A DNA stretch of 64,000 nt from Ptychodera flava (taxonomy: Eukaryota > Hemichordata > Enteropneusta > Ptychoderidae). The notes below the pieces were generated by a model. It saw only the letters and a list, made by a program, of their open reading frames with translations. It was not told where the DNA came from and did no database searches. The stretch covers positions 39,752,747 through 39,816,746 of the forward strand of contig NC_091941.1 of the NCBI RefSeq assembly GCF_041260155.1, written 5' to 3'. The first letter of the stretch is position 1. Each line of letters starts with the position of its first letter. Both the position numbers and the translations under genes were made by a program. This document shows, piece after piece, positions 39,301 through 59,366 of this stretch.

Positions 39301-42300
39301 CGCATCAAAACCTCCATAATAATCAAATATTAGCAGAACAAAGCAGTAGAGCGTTACTGACAAGTACCTGTAAAGCACAAACACAATATGTAATTGTCAC
39401 AAAATTCCCTGCCAAACCAACATGAAATAGTAGTATGAACTTTCAAAGCGAAAAGCAAATAAATAGATGTTAGATGTTCCGTCGTCACTGCGACATTCAA
39501 TATCAAGGAAAAACTTTCAAGTCGATGGCAAGTTCACCTAGACAAGGCTTTCTAATCTGTTGACATACAGTCTTTTGATAAACCTATGATACGACTTTGC
39601 AAGCACACTATAGCTACAAAGCATAACTGATTGAGTTCGAAGCACGGGCTACATCAACTTGTGTGAATTTTTTCAATTTGTTGGTATTCATTTGAGAACT
39701 TCGACATCATAAACCATTGGCGTTATAATTCACATAATTGTAGCAACTCTTATCTACATAGACATACTCACAGTGATGAATGGATCGTAGCAATGAAGTG
39801 TGCTCGTGGTACGTATATCGCCAGCAATGACGTTAATGAGTATGCCTGCGGGTACAAGATATCATTGCTATGAGATGACGTGTACATGGTGATAAGAGAC
39901 TATTTAAACAATGTGTTTTACATGTTTTGCCAACAATATCAATCTCGTCGATATGTTTACATCAGTTCCTATGTTATCATGATGAAACGGATTTTCAGTA
40001 CTAGAACTGGCCGCTGTCTGCAGATACTGGGATATCTTCAACAGTCACTATTTGTTGTTCCCTTCATTGACGATGGATAAAGTACATTTGAATACATGCT
40101 AAAGTTACAAAGGAAATTTAAATGACCCGGCTGGCAATAATTTTAAAGAGATGTGGTGATTGTAGGTGACATTAAAGCATTTTTGGAACAACAATCACTG
40201 AATTCGAAGAAAGTGGACGATTTCTACACGGTCACAAATCTTGAATGCTCAAGATATTATGTCTATGTTGTTTCCACAATAAAATTCCTGTATAACTGAG
40301 CGTTGTACGTAACAAAATCGCGCATTACCGGGAAGAGTCCGATGATCCACGTGACCTGCATTTTCCGCCGAGTTGATGGTAATGTCTTCTGTATAAAAAT
40401 GACTGATTCCAAGAAAATAACCAGGGTAACGATGGACAAGATACTGGTTATGACCAATAGAGCTATTGATGCTGCTGTCATATCTGGCAATCAGAAATTA
40501 AACATAAAGATGAGTCCTTTTATGAATATTGAAACCACTGAGAGCAGTTATGACGGAGATAGATTTTTTTGATTCCTTAATCCATAATATTGTTGTGTCC
40601 GTGTCAGCCACAGAGGTCATGTTAAAAATGATCCATCAACACATTTATTGCAAGGAAGGTTACAAACTGTCGGTATTAACCCTTTGATAACCATACTGTG
40701 GTATATCCCTGTTGTTTTTAATTGAAAGTATGGACCAATACACTGCGAAATAGGGATGAAAAGGTTAAATTACTCTCTGTTAACATTTCTCAATTATGCA
40801 TCCATTCATATCACTTCAATATAGTATCTCGTAAAAGATGAGGGCAACACTGTGTATAGTTTATGTACGCTGTGCATGAGTCACGTGGGAGAGGTTTTGA
40901 GCGGGGGAATTTCCTTATCTTATGACGCATGCGTAGTAAAGAGGTATAGTCAAACAAGAGGTCGCTAAGGTCGAGCGGAAAGTGCATTTGGTCACCATGA
41001 TATTTTAATCCCCAGTCACATTGAAAAGTCTACAGTGATTTACTTCCATATCCAAAATGATATGCCAAACTGTCAATAGTTTTCAATGAGGAAGCCATAA
41101 TGTTATTTCTTATCATTTTCGCAGTCCATATTTTTACGAAAACGAGAAAAGCAATTAATTTTATGAGAGTTCAACACAGTGCTAAATATTGTGTGAACGA
41201 CCCACAACTGACCTATAACTCTGGGACAAAAATAGATCCCCGTGCAACAGAATTTACACGTTTACATGTATCTCTGTAGACAATGCACGGAACTATTCAG
41301 CTGTGACCAGTTTTGTTTACATAATATGTGAAAGTTGAACGTTTCTCTCTACTTATATGAACAGCTTTCTACGGAGTGAAAGAATTCATGAACTGTCCTG
41401 GCGAAATGGGGGTAACCTTTAGCAAACATCCAAACATTTAACGCAAATTCGCATAATACCTGAAACAGATGCTGTGAAAAAAAACATATTTTCAGTGTTA
41501 ATTCCATGCCTTCAATAAAACAGATATGGTGCAACAGATTGGAGCTTCAACGAGACTTAAAACGTTTGAACTGTCTGAAATCCGATTCATTTGCGGCTTG
41601 AAGGAACGCAATTATATTGTGTTTTTTGTGTGGATGATTTTTAAAGTTTCGTCCGTCTTTTCTGTGATTTGTTTGAGTAAACGTTATTTTAAGTTCTGTT
41701 CGAAAAGTGTTTTTATCCACGGACATCGCATCGTTCGTGGTAAATTATGTGACAGCTGTTTGGTTGAAACCAAAACATGAATTTTATGATTGCGAACAAC
41801 ATTGTCGCAACACATGTAACGGTGTAGCTTTTTATCTTCATGGTATAAACCACATGACATATGATATATTGTGGAAGTAATTGTCTGGTGTCAAGTCAGA
41901 AGATTGTCTCGCCATGCCTGAGCCTTTTCTCGAGTGTTCCACAGGCTCTCGAACATCGTCTAGATAGGTTATCCGAGACGAGGCCTGGCGTTATATTGCA
42001 TATTGACATTATTATAGGTTACTGTTAATACTAATGTCACCGAGCTAGTTTATAGTGCCAATACGCACTAAACTTTAGGCCTCGCCTCTAATAACTTATT
42101 TTAATGGGCAATGTTTCAGGGGCCTGTGTATGGTCCCAGGAAATACTGGCCCTGAATTCCATAAGGAGACACAAGCCCCCAGTGTATAGCAGTACTTTCC
42201 ATTGTAAAACGTCACTGTTCATCCGTACCTATACTGCCCAGGCATTAATCTTTTCATTATTTACTTTCAAACTGCCCAAAGAAACTGTGTCTAAACCGTT

Positions 42301-42469
42301 GTACAATAAACTGAATGAGATCAATCGATATTCTTTGATGTCCCAAGTAATGCTTGCATGTGTTGTCATACTCACTTGGGAAAAATTGGTATGTGTAAGG
42401 GTCACCAATGGAACAGCCACCACTTTCACTGGAGTTGATTGAAGATGTGTTCCCCAGTTGGTCTCCCAT
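36304..42469 (-). CDS. SLC51A-like: Organic solute transporter alpha-like protein, gene D (7 exons, 378 aa)
   Basis: Fourth complete copy and the first in transcriptional order. Coding exons: 42469-42376, 40483-40329, 39845-39772, 39367-39206, 38796-38685, 38314-38062, 36590-36304 (1137 nt joined, no internal stop). Exon 1 (31 residues) contains two possible N-glycosylation sites (NTS, NSS) and GCSIGDPYTYQFF. Exon 2 has VIFLESVIFIQKTLPSTRRK. Exon 3 has IYVPRAHFIATIH. Exon 4 ends with the Cys cluster LCCCVCCLPK; it is 162 nt, one codon longer than its counterparts. Exon 5 has VLWTDGRYKPG. Exon 6 starts IAFDEAYVYLN and contains RLRPKFLSVQITLLLGNIQ. Exon 7 has helix 7 (FLIIIEMFLMSIAARFLFR) and a ~70-residue basic/polar tail. 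Intron 6 carries a LINE remnant. By family it is a seven-helix plasma-membrane transporter subunit; substrate unknown. Confidence 0.93.
36735..37640 (-). mobile_element. Degraded LINE in intron 6 of gene D
   Basis: On the minus strand, frame-shifted pieces give the RT motif SLYADDALSY near 37580, then MLQHDLDKFSQ, then FKSLGFIKR, then ARSILEYGSVVWSPHQQGL with KIEQSANTF (37300-37170). The order and motifs match the RT core and C-terminus of CR1/L2/Jockey-like LINEs. Downstream non-coding sequence ends in ATCAATCAATC repeats near 36735, which look like the 3' tail. Multiple stops and frameshifts mark it as old. Confidence 0.75.
39002..39063. repeat. Imperfect (CA)n microsatellite
   Basis: CA dinucleotides with CATA and CAGA interruptions in intron 4 of gene D. 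Confidence 0.93.
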
Positions 42470-47019
<4,550 letters not shown>

Positions 47020-50000
47020 ATGACTACACTATCGCCAACAGTGGTGTCCCTCACTCAAACTGTCTACTGTCTCTTGGTTGTTGTCGGCAGGATAAGAGTG
47101 GAAAGCGTTGAAGCTGGTAAGATTTGAAAAAGCTTTTCCGAAGTAGTAATGTCTTCCATGTGAATCAGACTACGAATCGGATGAATTTATATTTAGGAGA
47201 TAAGATTAGCGATGAGATATAATATATTGAAATGTTTGTTGATAAGACATGGTCTTAAAATGCGACTCACATGTGAACCTCTGAATTCCTTTCACTGTAT
47301 CCGTTAGACAAAAGTAAATCGATTGTAAGTCTTATTCTTTTCGATGGTTTTGCATTTAAATGTCCCTTGAAATTACTACGGTGCATTTACAAATTGTATC
47401 TGTTGTATTCAAGCAAAATTCATTTCCAATCAACGTATCATTATCAAGAAGAAAACGATGATTGGTCAGAGTAAACCGAAATCCCATACACATTTTGAAT
47501 CATTTTGCTGAAGCCATCACGATTAGATTCATTATTTCTTTCCCTGTCATTTTATACGGAAAAATATACCTTTCACATTTAAGTTATCATCTGAACATAC
47601 CATCAGTTTGCATAACATACAATGTCAGCTATAAATTAAACAGCGACTTCATGATGATGAACCGTGTCTCACGGTTTATAATTTGGAACAACGTCAGCAA
47701 AAATATGTCGTATAATCATAGATTAACAAGCAAATATCACTTCCCTTCCTAAAACAATATTACAATGTAGCATTACACTGCTACCCTAACTTGCTGATCT
47801 TACTCACGCGTACAGTACGCTGAAAAGACCAAAATGTCAAACCGTTAAATTCACAATGATCGAAGTAACCATTTATTTCACTCAAATTTCAGACTTCCTG
47901 TATTTGACATCAATTCCTTAGATTAAATAACGTTTCAAGGATATTATCAAAATTGCTATAATATACCAAGTAATCACATCACTAAAGTGCTTTGTCTTCG
48001 ATATCGATGAATGTGATGTTGTCAAACGACTTGAGGAAAGACCATTACTTTTTCAGTAGTATCCGAAATCAATTTTTTTTCAAAGTCGACTACTTAAAAG
48101 CCAAATGGAAGTCATTAAAGTAATCCGCCAATTGACCATTATTATTCGTTTAACACACCGATAATCGATAATTACATTGTAATGATCGCTTTAATCTGTG
48201 TACTTTTCTCACCCTCAGCGTACTGCTTTCTATCGTCAACTACAAAAGTTCGTCTCCAACATGGCTAAATGCATGTTTTCTGTGATGTCGTAGCGAACAG
48301 GCACATATTGATTTTCGTTTCGGCGAGTCTGACGAGAACAATTCCTGAAAATGAAGTAAAACTTTGATATCTTCTTGACACCAACACTTTGGACAGAAAT
48401 GTTTTTTTACAAAGTTTTCCAAGAATTCGTTGCTGAAAGGAGTAAAGTCTTCATTTTGAAAATCACTCGACATATTATTGTCGAGAAGAGAGCAACATGA
48501 CACCACCAAACGTTGTGACGTGATCTTATTCAAATAATCAGCTGATTCAAGCTTTATAAAGCCAGTCAGATAGTAAACCAAGATTAATAGAACTGTTCAA
48601 TATCAAAACTGGACGATAGCGAACGCAAAAGCATATATTTGTCAGTGTCTGTTTCCCCTGATATAGCATGCCAAAGCATTTGGTTTTGTTTTTTGTTAAT
48701 TAAGAATATAACACCGATTTTTATTCGTCAGTACAAAAGAAACAATACTAGCACTGATAATGTCATTAAAGGACAAGATTTGACAATACTTTCAATTAAT
48801 TCAACAGTATGATTTTACAATGTTAGAATAGAGTTAATCCTTTATTGCCTGTCACATTTTCTGCACAAATTAATCATCTACTCGAATGGCTCGCATATGT
48901 TTTATATTTCAAAACTGAATCCATAATTGTTCTCTGTTGAATGTAATGTTTAGTTTTTCGAGAAGTATACCTTAAAGTTTTATGTACATATAGTCAAGTT
49001 CACATTATTCGCATTCTGGTATATCAGTTTGGATCAGTGTCCATAGGTTGTATTTGTGAAGAATTTTATCTGTTTAGGATAAGTTGAGCAATCTTCTCTT
49101 CTTTTCGTTTTGTCTCACATTAGCCTACCATAATTATTGCTGATTATTCTTCACGTCCAATCTGTTTTCACAAATATGAGGCACATTTACGATTTGCCTT
49201 TATTTTGTTAGAATGGCCGAGAGAAAATTTCTGCAACAAACCTTAGGCATAACTAATACTTTGTGTGACAATTTTTCTTTTTCCAATAATCTCAGTTTAT
49301 AATTTTCTAAATTAATATACAGTTCAAAGTTTGGTCCAACACAGTAACATTGACGAAATACATGAGAAAATAGAAAATCAGGCATTGGTCTGACGACCAT
49401 TACATTGTTTTAGGAAACATAAATGTGATATAAAATATATTATATTGTACAAGTGCATTGATTGCGAAAATATAGCCTGGTCAGTCGAAACGTGAAAATA
49501 ACTGCTATATCGCGTCATACCACAGTCAGAACCCGTAAACTGGCCCTGAACATGAATTACTTTTCACTCAGTAAATACTTGTACATTTCAGGAGGACTTT
49601 TTGAACTGAGAAATAACGAAATTATCTTCTGGAATTAATAAATAAAATCAGATATAAAGAAATTGTAGTCAAACTTTTACAATGTCCCGTAACATTTTAG
49701 TTATTTGTCAAGTCATCTGCAGTTGCAAGGTTTTTCAGTCATCGGTACGCGTACACAGAGAAAGTGCGCGCAGAACGTCGGTCAATTATGCACATCGCAG
49801 GGTTCACATAACACACAAACTATATAAGAGTGTCGGGTGACACAAACAGGTCAATTAGATAATATTCTGAGAGTAAATGCTTAATTTATTAATTTTTAGA
49901 ATCTGTAAACCCTGCATGCAAAGAGAAAAAAACAGTAGTCATATAGACATGTATAGATGTTTTATACAAATATTTCTTTGCGATTGACACAATGAAAGAT

Positions 50001-53000
50001 AACAGTGGTTGTTTAAGCGGTGTAAACTATACAACGGTATGAGGAAGAATTTACTTCAAAATGGCGTATTTGTTTCCAAACTTGTTGAGGAAAAACAATG
50101 AATGCTCCTATTTAAATCGAAGAAAACGTTTGCAAATCTTGAAATTATCGAAGAACAAGAATTCTTTGTATATAAGGCTCACAGTACCTGATGTGGAGTG
50201 CCCTTTCGGGAAATCCTTAATTTTCTAGTCTGCATAAAAGTTATTTCGAGCAAGTGATTTATATCCACTCCATATAGTATAAAATTTCTCCACGTGTTGC
50301 CACAAGTACTGACGGTAAATGTCATTGACGATTTCACAAAAATGTAAATTTCATTTCGGCAAGAAAGAGCTAAGAATGTTAAATTCAGCGCTTTCACGAA
50401 AATCCCGCAACTAATTTGTAGATCGGTAACCTGCCTGGTTCAAGTTGACGGAGGCAGACCTTTACAAGTAAAGGCGCAATGTAACTCATTTACTTTATCC
50501 ATTTTAACAACAATATTTTTCAAATCAGCGTCTTGGAGGGAGAGGGGCTGATTACTGCTTTAAATGAACCAAGGAAATGGATCGTCTATCATAATGTTAG
50601 TTTCAGAAGACGATTTACTATTTGCAGAGAAAAACTGATCTGGTAATGAGAAGAGAAGATATAGTTCAGTATTTTAAAAACATGCAGAGATAATTCCCTT
50701 CGCAATATACAAGACAGAATGCGAACTATAGAATTACAGTAAATATTCAATACAAATTAAATGGTTAGTTTTGCAAAAGGTTAACTAATTTAAAGATCTA
50801 GCGATATCTCCGCCCCTTACTGTCATTATGAATAGGACATACATCACAGTTAACATACTCTCCAAAGTCTCTCAATACATTAAGCATTACCAAACTAAAC
50901 CAGTGTTGAACCATGCACCCTTTTTTCTGATCACAACACTTGCTGACTAAATGCTTTCTTTGTTTACTCCCGTTAGATGATAACTTACAATGCAGTGGTC
51001 AGAAGTCTTTGATCATTGTTTTCCCCATTTGCTCACAATATGACCTCTTCCTGTAGTTATATATAAATATACTCTTTAAGAATTTCATCAAAAACTTCAA
51101 TACAATTCAGTGTGCCTGAACACCCACATAATACGAAAACCCCGTCAAATGTAATTCACATATATTTGGACGATGAAGTCTAGTTAAAGTGCGAGTGAGA
51201 TTATCAGACATTGAATTTCGCTTTACAGATTGACAACAAAGGATTCGCTTTATGGGATTTTTTTGTTCATTTTAGATTTGGGGATTTCCGAAGTCATCGG
51301 CCCAATTTCCTCGCCTACATATTCACCAGACGGTGCACCGACCTCCGTAACGTTCTCTGTATATTTTAGCAACACTGGTCCTGATACCATACCAGCAAGC
51401 TCCAGTGGCTCTAACTTCGACGTTAATTTGTTCTTCGCTGAGAGCGAAGACTTGCTGAACCAAGTTGAAGTGACTAGTTCCTTTACAGTTGTCGGTACAA
51501 GCCCAGCTGGTTCAATTCGAACTCTACAATTAGCGATAGATCATCACAGCATGGACGTTTCTGTAGATCTGGTATTCCCACAAGATGGTTGTTCGATTTA
51601 CAGTCATCTATGTCTTGTGATCGATGAAAAACTATATGAAGATCCAAGTCAAAGTAATGATTATCGCTGCCTTGCATTTGATGGTTCTTTATTTGCCGCT
51701 GGGGTAGCTAATTGCCCATCTGGTGAGTTCCCTTCGTTATGTCTGAAGAGTTGTTTCATCCAATGATTCATGTGACAGAGCACTTAACATCTCATTTTGT
51801 CATTAACTCATTATGCGCCGTTTTAACTGTTACTAGATTTTTCGCCCGAAATTTTTGAACAGTAGTGACCGCGTTCAACTTGATTTCATAGAATGTAAAC
51901 ATCATCAATATCTAATTTCAGAAAGTTAAGCATCAGCGATCCCATCCCAATATATTGGGCAGATGTTTTGCAATATAAGTAACGCAATATACTAACACAT
52001 TTGGCGGAAAGTAGCTTGTTTCAAGTGGACTATTCATAAGTTAAACAATGTGTCACCGTTTTTGGCTCTGCTGGGAATTAGGAATCCTTACTCCAAGAAA
52101 TGCGAAAAGCATATCCAATATAAAATCCCTTTTTGTATTTAAGCGTGAACAATTTGTCATCAATTGTTATTTATATATTTTGTCACAGATATCAAGCCAG
52201 TGCACTTTAATGTGACGTCACCTTACAACTATCTATACACAGAGGGTGAGCAGACTGACATTGAATTTGATGTTGATATTGTCAACTGTGGTGGCGCAGT
52301 CATTGACGCTGCAGACGGTGATAACTTCAACGTCAGCAGTGTAATCATCAGCAGTAGCGCATCAATAGGCGCCAGTGACGTCATCAAAACGGAGTTTGAT
52401 GTCGATGTTTCATCTGCAACCAATTTTGACGTGGGATTGGATTATTGGCAAAGTACCAGAATCAGTGGCGTCAAGGCATCTGTTGAACTACCTGCAGACA
52501 AGTGTAATCAGTATAGCTATCTATGTGTTGTTATATCTAAAGGTAGGAATTGCTGAAAATTCCAAACGTTTTGTAACTAAGTATTTTTAACTTACGGTAT
52601 TACTGCTGAACACTTCATATCAAAGAGGAGATATAAAATACCGTAGGTGATGGGTTCTCTTGATGACAAAACTTATTCACCTTGCATAATTAGTTTGCTA
52701 TCATCGAAGAATTTGATGTTAACAAAAAGTGTAAGAGTCTGTCAGGTTCGCGATGTTCCATTATTGCTGATAAACATAAATAAAATACATGTCACAGATA
52801 GACTGGAAGTGCAAAGTGCAAAGCTGATCATTGCTATAGTATAACATGTATTGGTAGACTCACCTTCCGCGATATCGGCTGAGAGATTGTCAATGACCAA
52901 ACATTGTGAACTACGTAGAATATTGTCTGTTTAAAAAGAGACAGGCAATCTCGTGCATGCATACGCGGTGAGAGAGATTATTGTTGTCATACCATATATT

Positions 53001-53602
53001 TCTTGACCTTGATATTCACTGATGTACTAATTTCACTGTGGTAATCATAAGACTTTTTGATTGACGTTCTAAAGCTGACATGTTTTTTTCCTCTTCAGGT
53101 GATAATGCATCATTTGCAGACAGCAACTTAGAAAATAACGTGTTGTGCACATCATTTGGAAATGAATTGGTTGGTAGCACTCAATGTAAACTATCATCGC
53201 AAGGTCAGTCGATGTTTTCTACAAGTCAGTTTTATCTGTAGTGTATTGAGAATCAAGCCAATAACAGCAGCTTGCAAACTATTTTCCCACCGTTTCTTCA
53301 AAAATATAATATTATTCACATACGTTAGCATTTTTAAAACTCCCATAATCACATCTGATGTCAATCAGTATAAAACATATCGTAAATCGCATACATAAGT
53401 AGTGAATGTCGAAATGTCTTATCACCATATGATGACATTTTCAGGTTGGTCTGATCTGTGGATAATACTAACAGCAGTTCTCGGTTCATCAGTGTTACTT
53501 GCCTTGGTATTGGTGACAGTCATCCTTGGAGTCAAGTACAGATGTAAATGTTGCAGTACAAAGACCACAGTTGAACCATTCAAACCACCCACCGATGAGT
53601 GA
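47020..53602 (+). CDS. Type I membrane protein with duplicated four-Cys ectodomain (gene E, 386 aa)
   Basis: The family is not recognised. Coding exons: 47020-47116, 51276-51722, 52189-52542, 53099-53203, 53445-53602 (1161 nt joined). All four introns are phase 1, with consensus GT/AG sites. Exon 1 is a signal peptide (SLTQTVYCLLVVVGRIRVES). Residues 33-181 form domain 1, encoded by one exon, with cysteines in CSIYSHLCLVID, DYRCLAFD and ANCPSG. Residues 182-334 form domain 2, split over two exons, with the same pattern in CNQYSYLCVVIS, NVLCTSF and STQCKLS. Both domains begin with an Asp, a SP-(T/Y) motif and alternating beta-type residues such as TSVTFSVYFSNTGPD and TDIEFDVDIVNCGG; this resembles CARDB/Ig-like beta-sandwich folds, which is only a guess. 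Residues 341-364 are a transmembrane helix, followed by KYRCKCC (possible palmitoylation) and a ~15-residue tail. A cell-surface or adhesion role is inferred. Intron 1 is 4.2 kb and could hide an unrecognised exon. Confidence 0.85.
47117..51275. other. Intron 1 of gene E
   Basis: 4.16 kb between the signal-peptide exon and domain 1. No exon of the domain type and no recognisable transposon was seen. Two minus-strand open frames (48581-48240 and 49400-49200) are unassigned. Confidence 0.5.
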
Positions 53603-53948
53603 TCTGTCGACGTGTCCTTGTCGATCATCAGAAAATGTACATATATCTACCGAAGAATACACAGATTGCTTAGTTTATGCGTCACATTACTTTCAACAAT
53701 TCATACCAGGGATTCTGAACGCTAGGCGTTGACATTAAATTTCCCCATGAACAAAACATTGGCACTTTTTGACTTTGGTCATTCCGAATTTAGTATGATA
53801 TACTTTCACCTGGAAAATATGGACGAATGACTATTTATAAGACCAATAACATGTGTATTCAAATCATATCCAAGCGTGCATGCTGAAAAATTAGAAATCT
53901 AAAACACAAACAATTTGGCGGAAGAGGAGAATAATTTTAAGATAGAAC

Positions 53949-53954
53949 AATAAA
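53949..53954 (+). promoter_or_regulatory. Polyadenylation signal of gene E
   Basis: AATAAA about 350 bp beyond the gene E stop codon. Confidence 0.5.
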
Positions 53955-54177
53955 ATGCTATAAAATCCACGTCTACGTAGCTTTTATTTCGAAACTATTC
54001 TTTTGAAAAGCTAATTGAGAGTATCCTTAGGGATGCAGAAAGAATAAAAAAGCATGAATATCTAAGGATTTGTGTTTTGACAATTCGACTTTGTTTATTT
54101 TGCTGAAGGACAACTAATATCTATTTCTCACGTATTTTCAAAAATTTAATAAGATTTCATCTTTATCCAACATACTC

Positions 54178-56040
<1,863 letters not shown>

Positions 56041-56399
56041 CTATCGTCGTTCGCCGTCATCACCTTTCTAACACCATCTCACTTCCGATCATAAAAGATT
56101 AAAATGGAATAAAAGTAAAAGATAAAAATAATTATCGTTCCATTACACTTTACTGTTGCATTTAAACTACTTGAAGAGTCTTGTTGAAACATAGTGAACC
56201 TCTTTTGAGACGACATCATCATCGGTTTGGTTTCAAATCAGATCATTCAACAGATATGTGTGTCTTTGCTTTGAAAGAAATCAACAATTATTAAAGAAAA
56301 CATTGAAGTAATGTATTCAGCATAAAGCTGATTCGTCGCAAGGTTCCTTTCTATTTCGTAAGATTTCTTCTTTGTACGTATATAACACAATTAATTGTT

Positions 56400-56945
56400 A
56401 TTCGTTGGGATGCATACATGTTCAATATCACGGATGGTGTTCAGAAAAGTGGGATTTTATCCCCAAAGCGATTTAATGTTTACATCGATTATTTGAGTGT
56501 TCTTTTTCCTGAATCGAAAAGAGGTTGCAATATTGGAGGTATATACAGGAATCAATAAATGTACGCAGATAATATGTGTCTTGTAAGTCCTTCTGTCAGG
56601 GAGACACAGACTGATAAGTATATGTTCTTACTATGGTGAAATTAATGACATTGTATTCAATAGCAAGAAAACCAATTGTATGGGCATAACGTCCATGCAT
56701 TCTAATACTCATCACATTCCTCTGAATGGAGTCAGATTGGCTTATGTTGCAAAGAAAAAACATGCAGGATTTGTTTGGACAGATCATTTGCAAGACGATG
56801 ACGAAATTGAGCATCGAAGTAGATTTGTTTTACGTATATGCTGATGAGAAAGTTCTGTAAGCGTATCTTTAATGTCACGTGTGTTTTATGTAACACTTAT
56901 TGCTATCAGTCGGCGGGGACAACTGTTGGTTCAGTTACTCCGTAA
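56400..56945 (+). mobile_element. Degraded LINE reverse transcriptase fragment
   Basis: Reading on the plus strand: DGVQKSGILSPKRFNVYIDY then CNIGGIYRNQ, an in-frame TAA (56557-56559), MYADNMCLVSPSVRE (a YADD-type box changed to YADN), then after a frame change CSYYGEINDIVFNSKKTNCM, IPLNGVRLAYV and DDDEIEHRSRFVLR. This order is typical of the RT palm and thumb of LINEs in which GVRQGGILSP and C-x2-YG-x3-DI-x-FN boxes occur. It is clearly dead. Confidence 0.8.
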
Positions 56946-57221
56946 ACGAAGAAGTGCAAGCTCTATGTTTGTAACAAATGGAATCTGTGTAATTTTGCTG
57001 CCCTGTATAAAAAGGCAAACATATAGTCTGGGACAAAGACTGTCTGTGAGTGGCAACATAGTTGTGCGTTGTACATTTAACTTTAAATTTCAAGTCTGAG
57101 ATGTTCAAGCTCTGGAACAAACTACTTTCATTTAAATTTGTACATTATTATCTTGGCTACCTGTAACAGTTCTTTTTGAATACATAATATATATGGACGA
57201 TGTTGACCGAAATATGAACTG

Positions 57222-57227
<6 letters not shown>

Positions 57228-57290
<63 letters not shown>
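57228..57290. repeat. (TA)n microsatellite
   Basis: Pure TA tract of about 63 bp. Confidence 0.97.
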
Positions 57291-57292
<2 letters not shown>

Positions 57293-58403
57293 GTGTGGTT
57301 GTGTAATAATACAAAAAATCAGTAATTTTTTCCATCGCATTCGAACTGCAACTTACACTCCATCCTTTCTCTCAGAAACGTTGCTCAATACCCTAAGGGA
57401 TGGACAATTTGATATCATTGGGGAGATTTCGGGAAAGAAAGATTCCGAGAGATTGCCTTTGAGAAAAAATCCAGCTAAGGATGGCAGAACAAATAAAAAA
57501 GATCGCTAGTAGATATGGGGTAAAAATAATGCACGGACAGTTCGGCGCGCCCATTTTAAAACATCTTTAGTTTGTCGCCGGCGTGCCCTTTGGGCACACC
57601 ATTTTAATAACATCATTCATTTTCGGCTCACCCTTAGTCATGACATTTTCATAACATCTGCATTGACGACATTTCATTAATGTCCTGATGTAATTAATAT
57701 TTTAACTCACATTTTTGCCGTTGTCTTACATGTACCTATGTGTTTCAATTTGAAACAATGGAGTATAAATTTTCATTTGTTGTGCTTGTGCTACAGTTTC
57801 TCATCTTTGCACCTGAAATTATCTTGAATACTCAATTCAGCTTGAACAAACAGCCTACACTATCCTCTGTCCATTGTTGTTCTTTGCAATGATGTGGTGG
57901 TTTATCAAGAATTGTAAACAAGAGTTTTTGTTGTACATAAGCACTCAGCCCCATATTGAATGTCACTAGAACTACTCTTTTTCAGTTTCTAATAACTTTT
58001 AGCAAAACATTTGCAATGCAACATGACGAGGGTTGGACATGAATGCAAGAATTTGCCGTAAAATATACCTAATTACAAATATCTTTACAATATCCTTAAT
58101 TTATAATGTATTTTGTCTTTCAAAGCATGTTATAGCATACACCTGTTAATATTCAATGTAAGCTGCATTCCAAGTGAATGAACACAGCCTGAATCTGAAC
58201 AAATGTATCACATTGACCTTTGAAACATTAGAAATCCAAAACACTTCTGTAGCATATGCATAAACTACATTTTGCTTGCTTTGCATTAATTCGCTTCATT
58301 TTGAAGCCCCCAGAATATCGAATGGTCCACCCCTACTAAAGCTGGTGTAATTTTCGACGGCGATCCCTACACAAGACTGAAGGGAGAGATCAAGGTGCAG
58401 CTT

Positions 58404-58500
58404 TAGCCCTGAGACTACCGTGCTGTGTGTTCCCGGCGTTATACGGCCTGTGGTGGGAGGCCGTATAACGCCGGAAACACACAGCACGGTACGAAGGGCT
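58404..58500. mobile_element. 97-bp snap-back palindrome with flanking direct repeats
   Basis: Arms of about 43 bp (outer AGCCCT, inner CCGTGCTGTGTGTT and GGCGTTATACGGCC) pair around a ~10-base loop, with a single mismatch in the inner 33 bp. AGGTGCAGCTT (58393-58403) and AGGTGCCGCTT (58501-58511) flank it as 10/11 direct repeats, consistent with a target duplication. It is probably a miniature foldback transposon, family unknown. Confidence 0.65.
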
Positions 58501-59366
58501 AGGTGCCGCTTCTGCAGAAAATAATCAATGGAAAACGTATTCACCTCAGAAGACAGGTAGGATTTCAGATATCTTTATGGAAGTTTGAAGAGTGACCTTA
58601 ATAACAAAATTTCTTGCATTTCTTGTGTTCCAAATCGTTAATTTCATAAAAAAAATTGATACCGTGAATAATTTGTGTTGTCACATGGCTCTCATTGTGT
58701 ATTCAGTTATCACTTAAAAGCGTGTGGTCGTCGGAATTCTGCTCAAAAGTTGCCAGGGACCCCTACGACCCATGTAACACTGTATCTAGGGCACGTTGGC
58801 GATTGATGAAAGTTAAAATATGTTTGTTAACAATGAACATTGTAAAATTTAAATGTTGTAGCTATGTTGAAGTGATGCATATAGATACCATACATGAAAT
58901 ACATTGTTTGTAAACAAGAAAGTCGCACACGCGCAGTTCCGACTACCATCCCCTTTAACTTGGTACCGAAGTGTACTTTTTTGATACCTTTGTCATATTG
59001 GGATTAAAATTATATTAGTAACAGTTAACAATTTTTACATCTGAATTTATTATTTTTTGACCAAGTGTACGTGGAATTGTAAACTGTTGACAGCCATATG
59101 CTCCCTCAACGTTCTATGATTGAATACTTAATTCAAATTTGAAGACAGACTATGTGACAAAGGGATTCTGACCACTGGAAATGGATTTCCAGTGAGACTA
59201 TAAGACTACTTTTGGCCACTTTAATTTCGGCTTTATTCCAGCTCTTGTCAACAACTTTCCAGAAAAGTTGACTTTATTCGTCGCTGATCCGCATTCCACT
59301 GTTCTTTCTTTCCATGTTTTAACTGTTAATTAATGTTTTACCACAAGTCTGAAAGAAAATTTTATC

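Noticed and set aside
42104-42442. Plus-strand frame of 112 codons
   Set aside because: Antisense to exon 1 of gene D; no motif of its own.
48240-48581. 113-codon minus-strand frame with several Cys and His residues
   Set aside because: Lies within intron 1 of gene E. The Cys spacing does not fit a zinc-finger family I know and there is no splice or promoter support.
49200-49400. Minus-strand frame VMVVRPMPDFLFSH, faintly like a LINE RT segment
   Set aside because: No RT boxes before or after it, so the resemblance is too weak to call.
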